A stretch of 50,522 nucleotides of DNA from Hyphomicrobium sp. (GTDB taxonomy: Bacteria; Pseudomonadota; Alphaproteobacteria; Rhizobiales; Hyphomicrobiaceae), in contig JAKFUV010000017.1 in NCBI GenBank assembly GCA_021732485.1, forward strand, positions 1 to 50,522. Direction: 5' to 3'. Of the stretch, positions 18,599 to 27,737 are shown in pieces. The position numbers were made by a program, and so were the translations under genes. The notes below the pieces were generated by a model, which did not search any database, was not told where the DNA came from, and saw only the letters and a program-made list of their open reading frames with translations. How positions within the stretch are numbered: position 1 is the stretch's first letter; each line of letters begins with the position of its first letter.

Positions 18599-18622
18599 TA
18601 GACATTAAAACAAATTTGTCTA
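18599..18622. promoter_or_regulatory. Candidate operator between phaA and phaR
   Basis: Inverted repeat TAGACA (18599-18604) / TGTCTA (18617-18622) with the inner palindrome ACAAATTTGT (18610-18619). It stands in an AT-rich patch 88 bp upstream of phaA and about 140 bp upstream of phaR. The position suits autoregulation of phaR and phaAB, but binding by PhaR is inference. Confidence 0.35.
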
Positions 18623-18762
18623 TCGGCGCGCGATCTTTTTCAGCCATTGCGACCTGATGTTTCACCCTAACCGAAAACTCCGCAGAATCGTCTAGCGGGG
18701 CCGTTGCGCCGTGTGATACGCTGACGCAGCGCAGCAACAGGTGTGATTAAGAGAAAAACGCA

Positions 18763-19431
18763 ATGCTGACCAACACCGATGCTCCGGCTCCAAAACGCGA
18801 AGCCGTCGTTATCAAGAAATATGCGAACCGCCGTCTCTATAACACAGAGACGAGCACATACGTGACGCTGGAAGACTTGGCGAAAATGGTGCGCGGCGAT
18901 CGCGATTTCGTTGTGTACGACGCCAAAAACGGTGACGATCTCACGCACGCCGTTCTCACCCAAATCATCGTCGAGCAGGAAAGCCGTGAGGGCGGGCAGA
19001 CCCTATTGCCGATCCCGTTCATGCGCCAATTGATCCGCCTCTACGACGACAGCATGAGCCGAATGGTGCCGAGCTATTTGCAATTCAGCTTGGAAAACTT
19101 TGCCAAGGAACAAGGTAAATTTCGCGAGCATTTCGCCTCGGCGTTTACCAATCCGACGGCCGCTTTCGATTTTTATCAAAAGCAGGCGCGCCAGAATATG
19201 GCGATGTTCGAGCAAGCCATGTCGATGTGGACGTCGTTTGGCCCGGGGTCGGTTGCCGGCGCCGCCGGTGGCGCTGCAAAAGCCGGCTCAGGCGCCGCTG
19301 GTCCTGATGCAACCGTCGCGGCGGAGAGCAGCGCTGCCGCCGGCGTTCAGCCACGCGACGAACTGAGCGAGCTTAAAGCCCAACTCTCGGCCATGCAGCA
19401 GAAAATCGAGAAGCTGTCCCAGCCTAAATGA
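18763..19431 (+). CDS. phaR: Polyhydroxyalkanoate synthesis repressor PhaR
   Basis: 222 residues. The N-terminal PHB/PHA accumulation regulator DNA-binding domain (about 14-75) is typical: IKKYANRRLYNTETSTYVTLEDL and DFVVYDAKNGDDLTHAVLTQII. A second helical domain follows (PFMRQLIRLYDDSM ... FREHFASAF), then an Ala/Gly-rich tail. The protein binds both DNA and PHA granules and represses phasin and its own genes until polymer forms. It is divergent from phaAB, the common arrangement in rhizobia. A hairpin (GCCGTCGC 19441-19448 / GCGACGGC 19465-19472) lies after the stop, between it and the converging GGDEF-EAL gene. Confidence 0.94.
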   Translation: MLTNTDAPAPKREAVVIKKYANRRLYNTETSTYVTLEDLAKMVRGDRDFVVYDAKNGDDLTHAVLTQIIVEQESREGGQTLLPIPFMRQLIRLYDDSMSRMVPSYLQFSLENFAKEQGKFREHFASAFTNPTAAFDFYQKQARQNMAMFEQAMSMWTSFGPGSVAGAAGGAAKAGSGAAGPDATVAAESSAAAGVQPRDELSELKAQLSAMQQKIEKLSQPK

Positions 19432-19440
19432 GTGATGGCG

Positions 19441-19472
19441 GCCGTCGCTATTTGAACTGCGCAAGCGACGGC
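19441..19472. terminator. Hairpin between convergent phaR and the GGDEF-EAL gene
   Basis: 8-bp perfect arms with a 16-base loop lie just after the phaR stop and end 3 bases before the stop of the opposing gene. No T-run is visible, so intrinsic termination is uncertain. Confidence 0.4.
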
Positions 19473-19475
19473 GCA

Positions 19476-21314
19476 TCAAGCGCAGCGGCCATAGTCTGCC
19501 GCATCAAACGGCAGGCCATAGTGGAAGCCCTGCAAATAATCGATGCCGCCATTAACGAGCATTTGCACCGTCTCGTCATCACCGACCCATTCAGCCACGG
19601 TTTCGATGCCGAACGTCCGTGACAGGTCGATCATTGTTTTGACGAAGATCTGATCGCTGGTGTCGTTGGCGAGATTTTTCACAAAAGCGCCATCGATCTT
19701 GACGATATCGACGTTGAGTAACTTCAAATTTTTGAACGACGTGTAGCCGGCGCCGAAATCGTCGATTGCGACCCGGCAGCCTAACTCCTTCAAGGTGTCG
19801 ACGAAATTGATCGATTGGTCGAGATCTTGAATGGCTGATGTCTCGGTGATTTCGATCACCAAGCGTGCCAGTAACTCGGGGCGCGATCCGGTCAGACGGC
19901 GCAGCGTCACCAGCCATTCGTGATCCGAGCACGTCAGGCTCGACACGTTGAGCGACAAAACCAGGTCCGGATGGCGCTTCAAAAGATCGACCGACAATTC
20001 AAGCGTGCGGCGATCGATCAAGCGCGACAGCCCAAGCTGTTCGGCCACGGGAATAAATTCACCGGCCGCAGCGATGCTCCCGTCCAGCCGCTCCATGCGC
20101 AGCAAGCACTCGTAGATTTCCGGTTTTTTTGAGTGCGCGCCGACCATGGGCTGCAACACGAGACGCATGCGGCGATCGTCAATGGCCTCGATGACAGCGT
20201 CGCCAATCGCTTTGGCGCGGCTGCGAACCATGTCGTGGGAGAGGTTCGCCTCATGCGCCATGAAGCAGTCGAAGCGTTTGGTTTTAGCGCGCTCCACGGC
20301 GCGCATCGCGCTGTTGACGGCCTGTTCGACGCTGGACGCCTGGGTCGGCACAATAACGCCGCCGATCGATATCGTCACCGAGAGTTGGCTCGCAGACGTC
20401 TGCACATTGGTGTCGCGCACCGCCTTCATGAAGCGTTCGGCCGCGACCCGCATCGCGCCCGATCCGCAATCCTGCATAATGACGCCGAACTTATTAGAGG
20501 CATAGCGACCGATCACATCGCCGTTGCGCAAGCGGCTTTTGATCTGCCGGCCCACGGCGGCGATGACTTCATCCCCGACGTCATATCCAAAGACCTCATT
20601 GATGACGGCCAGATTGTTGACCGATATCATCATAAAGCCGCTCGGCAGGCTGGTTTCGCTCGCCTGGTCGATGACGGCTGCCAAGGCCTCCGTCAGGCGA
20701 AGGCGATTGATCTGCCCGGTCAGTTCATCAAATTCCTTTCGATGACCATCGAGGCTATTCGACAATGTGCTGTCGTTGACGATACGCAGGACCCCTCGCG
20801 CGCGCTCAGGCCGCCCATCGGCACCCGGCCACCAGCGTCCCTGATCTTCAAGATGGATGGTCACGCTGCCGCGCTGCGTGGACGGCCGAAATCGATATTG
20901 GACGCGGTAGGGAACGCCACACGCATCGTCGTTGGGATGGGCCGCCTCGATCGCCTCGACACGACGGCTGAGATGCTCGACGGCAATGCGTGACTGAAAC
21001 AGCTGACCAGTGGCGATGTCGCGGATATCGGCGAAACAAAGCAGGGTCGCCGCGTTGTTTTCCCAAGCGATGCGGTCGGATGTGAGATCCCAAACATAGG
21101 CCGTCGCGTCGGCAGCGGACGAGCGACCAACGAGGTCGAGCAATTCCGTTTCAGTCAGCGGATCAAGAGGGAAAGGTTTCGCGCGCACGTCGGCGACCGG
21201 GCGCGTGCTATCGGCAGCAGCAAAAGACGCGTCTGGCGTGGGTGGTGGAGCCACGTGACAACCTTGATCGAAAGTGGGGCAGCGGGCGTGGACGACGGCG
21301 GCACGGCGATGCAC
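19476..21314 (-). CDS. PAS-like / degenerate GGDEF / EAL cyclic-di-GMP protein
   Basis: 612 residues, or somewhat fewer if an internal GTG near residue 21 is used. A PAS-like segment (about 65-185, AYVWDLTSDRIAWENNA) precedes a GGDEF domain (about 193-350) whose signature is degenerate (ASNKF at 272-276), so diguanylate cyclase activity is unlikely. The EAL domain (about 365-610) reads ECL at 402-404 but keeps the metal and catalytic blocks: LSLNVSS, EITETS, DDFGAGYTSF, VKIDG and LQGFHYG. It is therefore probably a c-di-GMP phosphodiesterase, with the GGDEF part as a regulatory GTP sensor (inference). It is soluble, without membrane helices. Confidence 0.88.
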   Translation of the reverse strand: MHRRAAVVHARCPTFDQGCHVAPPPTPDASFAAADSTRPVADVRAKPFPLDPLTETELLDLVGRSSAADATAYVWDLTSDRIAWENNAATLLCFADIRDIATGQLFQSRIAVEHLSRRVEAIEAAHPNDDACGVPYRVQYRFRPSTQRGSVTIHLEDQGRWWPGADGRPERARGVLRIVNDSTLSNSLDGHRKEFDELTGQINRLRLTEALAAVIDQASETSLPSGFMMISVNNLAVINEVFGYDVGDEVIAAVGRQIKSRLRNGDVIGRYASNKFGVIMQDCGSGAMRVAAERFMKAVRDTNVQTSASQLSVTISIGGVIVPTQASSVEQAVNSAMRAVERAKTKRFDCFMAHEANLSHDMVRSRAKAIGDAVIEAIDDRRMRLVLQPMVGAHSKKPEIYECLLRMERLDGSIAAAGEFIPVAEQLGLSRLIDRRTLELSVDLLKRHPDLVLSLNVSSLTCSDHEWLVTLRRLTGSRPELLARLVIEITETSAIQDLDQSINFVDTLKELGCRVAIDDFGAGYTSFKNLKLLNVDIVKIDGAFVKNLANDTSDQIFVKTMIDLSRTFGIETVAEWVGDDETVQMLVNGGIDYLQGFHYGLPFDAADYGRCA

Positions 21315-21411
21315 TTAGTCGTCGATTTCGAAATTAGACCGAAATTACTAACAACAGTTAAAGCATCCGCTAACCGCCCTGCCAAAATCGACGACATCCG
21401 GCTCGAACGAA

Positions 21412-21440
21412 AAAAGGCCAGCCGCAGCGGCTGGCCTTTT
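21412..21440 (-). terminator. Rho-independent terminator
   Basis: The arms 21412-21425 and 21427-21440 are perfect complements (core GGCCAGCCGC / GCGGCTGGCC). In practice they form a stem of about 12 bp with a small loop, flanked by an A-run on the plus strand, which is a T-run for minus-strand transcripts. It lies 27 bp after the stop of the four-helix membrane protein. Confidence 0.85.
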
Positions 21441-21466
21441 CCGATGAAACGAGCCGCGCAAACCGA

Positions 21467-21874
21467 TTATTGGTCGCCGCCGCCGATGCTGAGGTCGCGC
21501 CGGGCAACCCGGATGCCGATGGTGTAGCCGGCAATGACGTCAATGAGTGACGCGATCAAAATCAGGAAAAACACCGAGGTGGCGGCCTGCGGCACCATCA
21601 AAAACTCGACCAGGATGGCGATGAACACCACCATCGACAGCGCGTGGTCGATCAGAGTCGAGGTTGAGGTAAACGTCGATTTGACGATTTCGGTAAACAG
21701 CAGGAACAGCGTCACCAGCAGGATCAGATCACCCCACACGAATGTCCAGGTGCCGCCGCTGAGCAGAGTGGTCGTGAAGATTGGGCTCGAAAGGCCTTCG
21801 ATGCCGAACGACAACACGATCAAATTGTAGAAGATAAAGGCAATGACCAAGAGCGGTATGGCTCTGAGCGACAT
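21467..21874 (-). CDS. Small four-helix inner-membrane protein, unknown function
   Basis: 135 residues from the ATG at 21874, chosen because AGGAG stands 7 bases upstream. A longer frame to 22000 adds an uncharacteristic Arg-rich stretch. Four hydrophobic segments are visible: about 4-24, 44-64, 78-95 and 97-118, the last two forming MVVFIAILVEFLMVPQAATSVFFLILIASLIDVIAGYTIG with almost no gap. It ends in a short charged tail (ARRDLSIGGGDQ). I do not recognise a characterised family, although similar small membrane proteins occur across Hyphomicrobiales. It is followed by a strong terminator and is probably monocistronic. Confidence 0.75.
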   Translation of the reverse strand: MSLRAIPLLVIAFIFYNLIVLSFGIEGLSSPIFTTTLLSGGTWTFVWGDLILLVTLFLLFTEIVKSTFTSTSTLIDHALSMVVFIAILVEFLMVPQAATSVFFLILIASLIDVIAGYTIGIRVARRDLSIGGGDQ

Positions 21875-22056
21875 GAGGCGTCTCCTGTCGAAGGGCGGCC
21901 CGCCGGGACCGACAAGCGCGCCGTTGTGACATGCGCATATCGATTTGCCAAGCCAACCGTCGCTCGGCCGCGATATGCTTGGCAACGAGCGGCTGGCCAA
22001 ACCCCCGGTTCAGGTTTGGCTACAGTGCCGTCAAACCCGAGCAACCGCGCCAGATA

Positions 22057-22242
22057 TCAAGCGTCGACTTTTGACGGCAAAATCTGCCGGCCGCGATATT
22101 TGCCCGACTTGAGGTCGATGTGATGCGGACGCCGACGCTCGCCGCTGTCCTTATCTTCGACATAAGTTGGAGCGGTTAGAGCGTCGTGCGAGCGGCGCTG
22201 GCCGCGCTTCATCGGCGACATTTTACTGCGTGGAACTGCCAT
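22057..22242 (-). CDS. rpmF: 50S ribosomal protein L32
   Basis: 61 residues. The start [20 protein letters not shown] and the following [20 protein letters not shown] match alphaproteobacterial L32, a small protein of the large subunit. The zinc-binding cysteines of some L32 forms are absent, as usual in this group. It lies downstream of mtgA on the same strand. The 231-bp gap between them shows no other gene. Confidence 0.95.
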   Translation of the reverse strand: MAVPRSKMSPMKRGQRRSHDALTAPTYVEDKDSGERRRPHHIDLKSGKYRGRQILPSKVDA

Positions 22243-22473
22243 ATCACGTGCTCCAAATTACGTTCATCTTAAGCCGCTGTGCCCGGCTGGCATCGCTCGC
22301 CGTTCGGACCGCAACGCGTGCGGCCCGCCGTGCGGCGGGCGTCAGGGCTAATCCTGCGAGGGTTCTGCCTTGACCATGCCGCCCGGTCAAGCGGCCGCAT
22401 GGTCGGTCGACGCGGCTTATACCCGCATCCGCCTTGTTGCGCCAGCCCCGTTGGCTTGCCGAGCCGCACCGTC

Positions 22474-23889
22474 CTAATCCCGCCGAACGCTCGGCTGCCA
22501 GTTCGCCGCCGGATCCCGGAACGCGGGCTTGGGCGCCACCGATTTCACCGCCGCACGCCTAGGAACGTCAACGCACGCGGTTTGCGACGAACCGGCCGCC
22601 CGAGCCCGAGCTTCGATGTCGGACGCGAGCCGTCGCGTCCGCGGGCCCGGAGCACCGGCATCGCGCAGCAGCGGGTTTGGCAAAGCGACCGCCAGCCGCG
22701 CCGCCTCGCGCTCATTCAATTGGGCGGCGCCTTTGTTGAAATGAAACTGCGACGCCGCCTCGACGCCGAACACGCCCGGACCCCACTCGGCGATGTTCAA
22801 ATAAATTTCCATGATCCGCCGCTTCGGCCACAGCAGTTCCATCAGATAGGTCAGCGGAAATTCGATGACTTTGCGAAGGTAGCTTCTCGACGGCCATAGA
22901 AACAAATTCTTGATCACCTGCATTGAGATGGTGCTGGCGCCACGCGGCACTCCGTCATCGCCGGCGCGTTCGATGGCATTTTGTATTTCTTCGAAATCAA
23001 CGCCGTTATGCTCGCAAAAACGTCCGTCTTCCGAAACCAGCACCGCGTGCACGGCGTCCGGCGAAATACGTTCGAGCGGCACCCAGACTTGGGTCACCTC
23101 CTCGCCGAAAATGAGTTTTTGGGCCATCAGCGACGAAATCGGCGGATCGACGAACCGGTAAGCCACCAGCAAAACGAGGATGAGCGCCAGGTAGGCCGCC
23201 ACCACGCCGGCTGCGATTTTCAGCAAGCGGACGACGAGCAGCATGGGCCGCCGTTGCGCCTGTGGTGCGACACGATCGCGATCGCCCGCGAGGGACGGCG
23301 TGGGGCGCTGAGGCGGCTCAATGCCGATCGACAATTGAGACCACGCATTATCACCGCGCGAGGCGGCGTCGGCACTGGCGCGCACCGGCGCTCGGCGCAA
23401 AGTCACGTCAACCTCGGCGGACGGTCGTGGCCGCACCGATTCGCCGCCGCCGAACGGCACCGCAGGATCAGCCCGAAAAGGGATATGCGAGGGCGCAACG
23501 AGTGGCGTTGGCGTTGCTGGATCTGCGGCCTCGACGCGGCCAACCACCGGCAGCAGCCGACCGGAATTCGCGTACTGTCCCGGTGACATCGGCCGCGGCG
23601 GCGGAGCACTTTGGTGTAACAGCACCGGCGATGTCCGGGCTGGGGCTGCTTCTGCCACGGCTGCGGCGATCGGGAGAACCTGCACCGGGCGTTCAGGCAT
23701 CACCACGTAGCGGCCCGGGCGAAGCGGCAAAGGCGGCAGCGGGACGACGCGCACAAACGTCAAATGATCGCCTGAAATTTCCGTTGAATGAACCGGCGGG
23801 CCATCCCGACTCGATGCCGTCACCTCGTCAAGAGCTGGCGAACTCGTCGCCGCTTGCGCGTCACTCGGGTGCGGATCAGAAGGGTGCAT
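22474..23889 (-). CDS. mtgA: Monofunctional peptidoglycan glycosyltransferase with long proline-rich N-terminal extension
   Basis: 471 residues, about twice the usual 230-240. The GT51 part (about 215-440) has one membrane helix (219-244) and the transglycosylase motifs: VSEDGRFCEHNGVDF with catalytic E287, RGASTISMQVIKNLFLW, RKVIEFPLTYLMELLWPKRRIMEIYLN and GPGVFGVEAAS. It polymerises lipid II glycan strands in the periplasm. Residues 1-214 are a Pro/Arg/Ala-rich, low-complexity cytoplasmic region with no domain I recognise. The frame is open throughout, but translation could also start at Met215. A C-terminal tail of about 45 residues is also unusual. Confidence 0.88.
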   Translation of the reverse strand: MHPSDPHPSDAQAATSSPALDEVTASSRDGPPVHSTEISGDHLTFVRVVPLPPLPLRPGRYVVMPERPVQVLPIAAAVAEAAPARTSPVLLHQSAPPPRPMSPGQYANSGRLLPVVGRVEAADPATPTPLVAPSHIPFRADPAVPFGGGESVRPRPSAEVDVTLRRAPVRASADAASRGDNAWSQLSIGIEPPQRPTPSLAGDRDRVAPQAQRRPMLLVVRLLKIAAGVVAAYLALILVLLVAYRFVDPPISSLMAQKLIFGEEVTQVWVPLERISPDAVHAVLVSEDGRFCEHNGVDFEEIQNAIERAGDDGVPRGASTISMQVIKNLFLWPSRSYLRKVIEFPLTYLMELLWPKRRIMEIYLNIAEWGPGVFGVEAASQFHFNKGAAQLNEREAARLAVALPNPLLRDAGAPGPRTRRLASDIEARARAAGSSQTACVDVPRRAAVKSVAPKPAFRDPAANWQPSVRRD

Positions 23890-24220
23890 GCGTCATGGAA
23901 CTCGGATAGCGCGTTGCGTGCAGACGTCGAGCGCAACCCGACGCGCTGGCGGTTATCGGCAAACATTGGCACGAGTGCGTGTCACCGCCAAAAATTTTAC
24001 AGAAGTTCGCCGCCTTGAGGTTAAGACAGCGTCCCGATTGCCCGTCCAGCCTGGTGATGCCGCAGGCTTGGCGATGACATGCAGGTGTCACCAGACACTT
24101 GCCTTAGCGACGGCTGCGCGGAGGCTGCCTCACCGACCTGCTTTGGCCACAATGAGCAACGACGAAAGCCGCGTTCTCTCCTGGGGTTCAACGCCCAAGT
24201 TCAACAAAAGGTATAATACG

Positions 24221-24631
24221 ATGCGCTCTATTCAATTGGCTATGGCATGCATTGCTGGCGCCCTCTTCATGGCGCCGGCGGCGGCACCCGCCCTCGCTGG
24301 ACACTCGGCCAAGCACACCATCGCCGCTCTCGATCGCGACAAGGACGGGTCGCTCGACAAGGGCGAAGTGTATCGCGGGGCCATCGCCAACTTTAAGCGC
24401 TTGAATACCGACAAGGATCGCACCCTCGAGCCCGGCGAACTAAAAGGTGTGCTGTCGGCCCGTGCGTTTGCGGCGGCCAACCCGGACAATGATGGATCAA
24501 TCAGCCTCGGTGAATATCTGCGATTTACGAAGAAGCTGTTTAAAGCAACCAACACGGACACAGATCACACGATCGAGGCTGACGAACTCAACAGCCGCTT
24601 TGGCGAGGTTCTGGCCAGCGTCATCGACTGA
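24221..24631 (+). CDS. Secreted EF-hand calcium-binding protein
   Basis: 136 residues from the ATG at 24221. The longer open frame begins at 23888, but only this start gives a clean Sec signal peptide (hydrophobic 6-24, ending APALAG) with AAGG upstream. Four EF-hand-like loops follow: DRDKDGSLDKGE, NTDKDRTLEPGE, NPDNDGSISLGE and NTDTDHTIEADE. Loops 1 and 3 have the central Gly, while loops 2 and 4 have Arg or His there and may bind calcium weakly. It is probably a periplasmic calcium-binding protein of unknown partner. A TATAAT sequence lies only 3 bases upstream of the ATG and is probably chance. Confidence 0.82.
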   Translation: MRSIQLAMACIAGALFMAPAAAPALAGHSAKHTIAALDRDKDGSLDKGEVYRGAIANFKRLNTDKDRTLEPGELKGVLSARAFAAANPDNDGSISLGEYLRFTKKLFKATNTDTDHTIEADELNSRFGEVLASVID

Positions 24632-24652
24632 TCGGTGCGACTGGCGCACGAC

Positions 24653-24684
24653 GCTGAAGGCGGGATTGAACCCCTGCCTTCAGC
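24653..24684. terminator. Hairpin between the convergent EF-hand gene and ispG
   Basis: 9-bp perfect arms GCTGAAGGC (24653-24661) and GCCTTCAGC (24676-24684) can be extended by GGG/CCC inside the loop. It fills the 66-bp gap between two converging stops. No T-run is present on either side, so it may act as a 3'-end stabiliser rather than a classical terminator. Confidence 0.55.
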
Positions 24685-24697
24685 AAATCGAGCGATG

Positions 24698-25951
24698 TCA
24701 GCTCGCGGCGCGGTTGGGAACGCCGAAACGCTTTTCAATGTAATCTTCGACGAGATCCTTGAAGTCGGCGGCGATGTTGGGGCCGCGCAAGGTCATGGCC
24801 TTCTTGCCATCGATGAACACCGGTGCGGCAGGGCTCTCGCCGGTGCCAGGCAGGGAAATACCGACATCGGCGTGCTTGCTTTCGCCCGGCCCGTTGACGA
24901 TGCAGCCCATGACCGCAAAGTTCAGAGCTTCGACACCGGGATAGCGAACTTTCCATTCCGGCATTTTATCGCGGATCATGTTTTGCACATCGCGGGCGAG
25001 TTCCTGGAACACCGTTGACGTTGTTCGCCCGCAGCCGGGGCACGCCGCGACCACCGGCACGAACGACCGCAGGCCCATGGTTTGCAGCAGCTCTTGGGCC
25101 GCGCGGACTTCCTGAGTGCGGTCGCCGCCGGGCTCCGGCGTCAAAGAAAAGCGGATCGTATCGCCAATGCCCTGCTGGAGCAGAATGCCGATCGCGACCG
25201 ACGACGCGACGATGCCTTTCGAGCCCATGCCGGCTTCGGTCAAACCGAGATGCAGCGCGTAGCGGCTGCGGGCCGCCAGAAGCGTATAGACCGCGATCAG
25301 ATCCTGGACCGCCGATACCTTGCCCGAAATGATGATGCGATTGGCGCCAAGACCCATCTCTTCGGCGCGCTCGGCCGACGACAGCGCCGATTGCACCATC
25401 GCTTCGTGCATGACCGCGCGTGCCGACGCAGGCGCTGCCAGCTTGGCGTTTTCATCCATGAGGTGGGTCAGCAGATCGCCGTCGAGTGACCCCCAATTGA
25501 CGCCGATGCGGATCGCCTTGTCGTGGCGCGCCGCCGTTTCGATGATGGCGCCGAACTGCCGATCTTTTTTATCCTTGAAACCGACGTTGCCGGGATTGAT
25601 GCGATACTTGTCAAGGGCGTCGGCGCAGTCGGGATAATCCGCAAGCAGCTTGTGGCCATTGTAGTGGAAATCGCCGACCAGCGGAACCGTGACGCCCTGC
25701 GCCCGCAGCCGATCGCGGATCTCCGGCACGGCCCGCGCGGCTTCATCGCGATCGACGGTAATGCGCACCAATTCGGACCCGGCGGCCGCCAGCGCCGCGA
25801 CTTGCTTCACGGTTGCGGCGACGTCGGCTGTGTCGGTGTTGGTCATCGACTGCACAACGACCGGCGCACCGCCGCCGACCGGCACGCCGCCGACGTCGAC
25901 TGCAACGGTCTGATGCCGCGCTTTGAGCCCGTGTCCGCCGTCCGCCGTCAT
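24698..25951 (-). CDS. ispG: 4-hydroxy-3-methylbut-2-enyl diphosphate synthase (MEP pathway)
   Basis: 417 residues, full length. It converts 2-C-methyl-D-erythritol 2,4-cyclodiphosphate to HMBPP in isoprenoid synthesis using a [4Fe-4S] cluster. The N-terminal TIM-barrel part has [24 protein letters not shown] and RINPGN. The C-terminal cluster ligands lie in [17 protein letters not shown] and [10 protein letters not shown]. It follows znuB after 30 bp on the same strand, so readthrough from the zinc operon is possible, though isoprenoid synthesis has no evident zinc link. Confidence 0.96.
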   Translation of the reverse strand: MTADGGHGLKARHQTVAVDVGGVPVGGGAPVVVQSMTNTDTADVAATVKQVAALAAAGSELVRITVDRDEAARAVPEIRDRLRAQGVTVPLVGDFHYNGHKLLADYPDCADALDKYRINPGNVGFKDKKDRQFGAIIETAARHDKAIRIGVNWGSLDGDLLTHLMDENAKLAAPASARAVMHEAMVQSALSSAERAEEMGLGANRIIISGKVSAVQDLIAVYTLLAARSRYALHLGLTEAGMGSKGIVASSVAIGILLQQGIGDTIRFSLTPEPGGDRTQEVRAAQELLQTMGLRSFVPVVAACPGCGRTTSTVFQELARDVQNMIRDKMPEWKVRYPGVEALNFAVMGCIVNGPGESKHADVGISLPGTGESPAAPVFIDGKKAMTLRGPNIAADFKDLVEDYIEKRFGVPNRAAS

Positions 25952-25981
25952 GCGAGAAATCTCCGATAACTTGCAGCGGTT

Positions 25982-26785
25982 CTAGCGCGACCGGGTGCCT
26001 GCCGCCATCAAAGAAATGACGGCAAGCGCGCACATGGTCAGGACAATGCTGGGACCTCCAGGGACATCGACCATGAGCGATAACAGCAGTCCACCCACAA
26101 CCCCGACCATCGCGACAACAGCCGCAATAATGGCCATGCGTTCCGGCGTCGACGCCAGCGGCCGGGCAGCCACGGCGGGCACGATCAGGAACGCCATCAC
26201 CAGCAGAATGCCGACGATTTTCATCGACACGGCAATCGTGATGGCGAGCAAAATATCGAACGCGCCACGCGTAAGCCGCGGGTCGATGCCCTCCGCCGTC
26301 GCCAGATCTTCATGCAGGGAGACGCGCACCAGCGATCGCCAAAGTGCGAGCGTCGCCGCGAACACCAGTGATCCGCCGACAACGACCCAAATCATATCGT
26401 CGCTGGTGACGGCAAACACGTCACCAAACAGAAAGCCCATCAAATCGATGGCAGGGCCCTTCAGCAGCGTGATCGCGATGACGCCCATGGCGAGCGCTGC
26501 GTGATGCATGAGCCCCAGAACTGAATCGAGCGCCAGAAGTTTCTGCTGCCCAAACCAGATGAGCACGAGTGCGGCCAGCACCGCCGCGATGATGACGGAC
26601 AGGGTCAAATCGACGTTCAGCGCCATGCCGAATGCGACGCCGAGTAAGCTCGACTGTGCCAGTGTTTCGCCGACATAGGCCATGCGCCGCCAGAGTACGA
26701 TGCAGCCAAGCGGCGCTGCGACGACGGCCAGCACAAGGCCGGCGACCAGTGCGCGCAGCACGAACGGTTCTGGCCACTCGATCAC
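25982..26785 (-). CDS. znuB: Zinc ABC transporter permease
   Basis: 267 residues with about eight membrane helices in the ABC-3 permease family that moves Zn or Mn. Typical blocks are APLGCIVLWRRMAYVGETLAQSSLLGVAFG at the start and GILLVMAFLIVPAVAARPLA near the C-terminus. Its ATG overlaps the znuC stop by 4 bp (ATGA), which indicates translational coupling. With the regulator zur upstream, zinc is the likely substrate. The periplasmic zinc-binding protein ZnuA is not encoded in the window. Confidence 0.92.
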   Translation of the reverse strand: MIEWPEPFVLRALVAGLVLAVVAAPLGCIVLWRRMAYVGETLAQSSLLGVAFGMALNVDLTLSVIIAAVLAALVLIWFGQQKLLALDSVLGLMHHAALAMGVIAITLLKGPAIDLMGFLFGDVFAVTSDDMIWVVVGGSLVFAATLALWRSLVRVSLHEDLATAEGIDPRLTRGAFDILLAITIAVSMKIVGILLVMAFLIVPAVAARPLASTPERMAIIAAVVAMVGVVGGLLLSLMVDVPGGPSIVLTMCALAVISLMAAGTRSR

Positions 26786-27702
26786 GGATGGCTCCGCCCG
26801 TCGACGTCAAGGCCACTGGTCTGCGTCACCGGGCTTGGCGCACCCGACAAGTCATGCTGATGGTCGTGATGATGGGTATAAACCGCGAGTGCACCAGCCG
26901 CCCGCGGCCCAAACAGCCGCGCATACTCGGCGTGCTGCGCGACCGCCTCCGGCTTGCCCGAGCAGCACACATGCCCGTTGATGCAGATCACACGATCGCT
27001 CTTGGCCATCACGACGTGCAGATCGTGCGAGACGAGAAGGACACCAAGACCACGTCTATCGCGCAGGCTGCCGATCAGATCGTAAAGGTCGGCCTCGCCG
27101 ACATAATCGACACCGCGCGCCGGCTCATCGAGCACGAGCAAGTTCGGCCGCCGCAACAGCGCCCGAGCAATCAGCACGCGCTGCGTTTCGCCGCCTGACA
27201 GCTGCGACAATTGTTGATCGACCGTCCGCGCCGCGCCGACCTCGGCCAATGCCGCCGCAATCTCGTCGTCGCTCGCGCCATGACCCAGCGCCAAAAACCG
27301 GGCGACCGTCATCGGGATGGCGCGTTCGATGTCAAAGCGCTGCGGGACATATCCGATGAGTGTCGAAGTTGGCCGATAGAGTTCACCACGATCAGGCTTT
27401 TCGATGCCAAGCATTAGTTTGACGAGCGTGGTTTTCCCGGCCCCATTCGGCCCAATCAGCGTGACGATTTCGCGGGCGTGCACATCGAGATCGATGCCCG
27501 CGATCAGGTCGCGGCGGTGCCGCGTGAACCAAAGCCCGCGCGCCGACATTAAAGCGGTGCGATCAACCGGAGTAGAATGCGCCTGACCACACCCGCACGC
27601 TGACCCGTGGTCATGCGCATGCGATTGCCCGGGCGAGCCAACCGGTCGATCTGCGTGGCTAACGGATTGCTCCCGCGTCGCCGTCACTGTTTCGGCTGGC
27701 AA
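26782..27702 (-). CDS. znuC: Zinc ABC transporter ATP-binding protein
   Basis: 306 residues. The ABC ATPase core has Walker A GPNGAGKTT, Q-loop YVPQRFD, signature LSGGETQRV, Walker B LLVLDEP and H-loop SHDLHV. A His-rich N-terminal extension (residues about 20-45, HAHDHGSACGCGQAHS) and a His-rich C-terminal segment (YTHHHDHQHD) flank the core. Both could bind zinc on the cytoplasmic side (inference). It is encoded 35 bp downstream of zur and overlaps znuB by 4 bp. It energises zinc uptake through ZnuB. Confidence 0.93.
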   Translation of the reverse strand: MPAETVTATREQSVSHADRPVGSPGQSHAHDHGSACGCGQAHSTPVDRTALMSARGLWFTRHRRDLIAGIDLDVHAREIVTLIGPNGAGKTTLVKLMLGIEKPDRGELYRPTSTLIGYVPQRFDIERAIPMTVARFLALGHGASDDEIAAALAEVGAARTVDQQLSQLSGGETQRVLIARALLRRPNLLVLDEPARGVDYVGEADLYDLIGSLRDRRGLGVLLVSHDLHVVMAKSDRVICINGHVCCSGKPEAVAQHAEYARLFGPRAAGALAVYTHHHDHQHDLSGAPSPVTQTSGLDVDGRSHP

Positions 27703-27737
27703 AATGACGTATCTCCGAAAAGCAGATCAGGACGGCG

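Noticed and set aside
24212..24217. TATAAT as -10 element of the EF-hand gene
   Set aside because: Only 3 bases before the ATG and without a matching -35; would imply a leaderless or truncated transcript.
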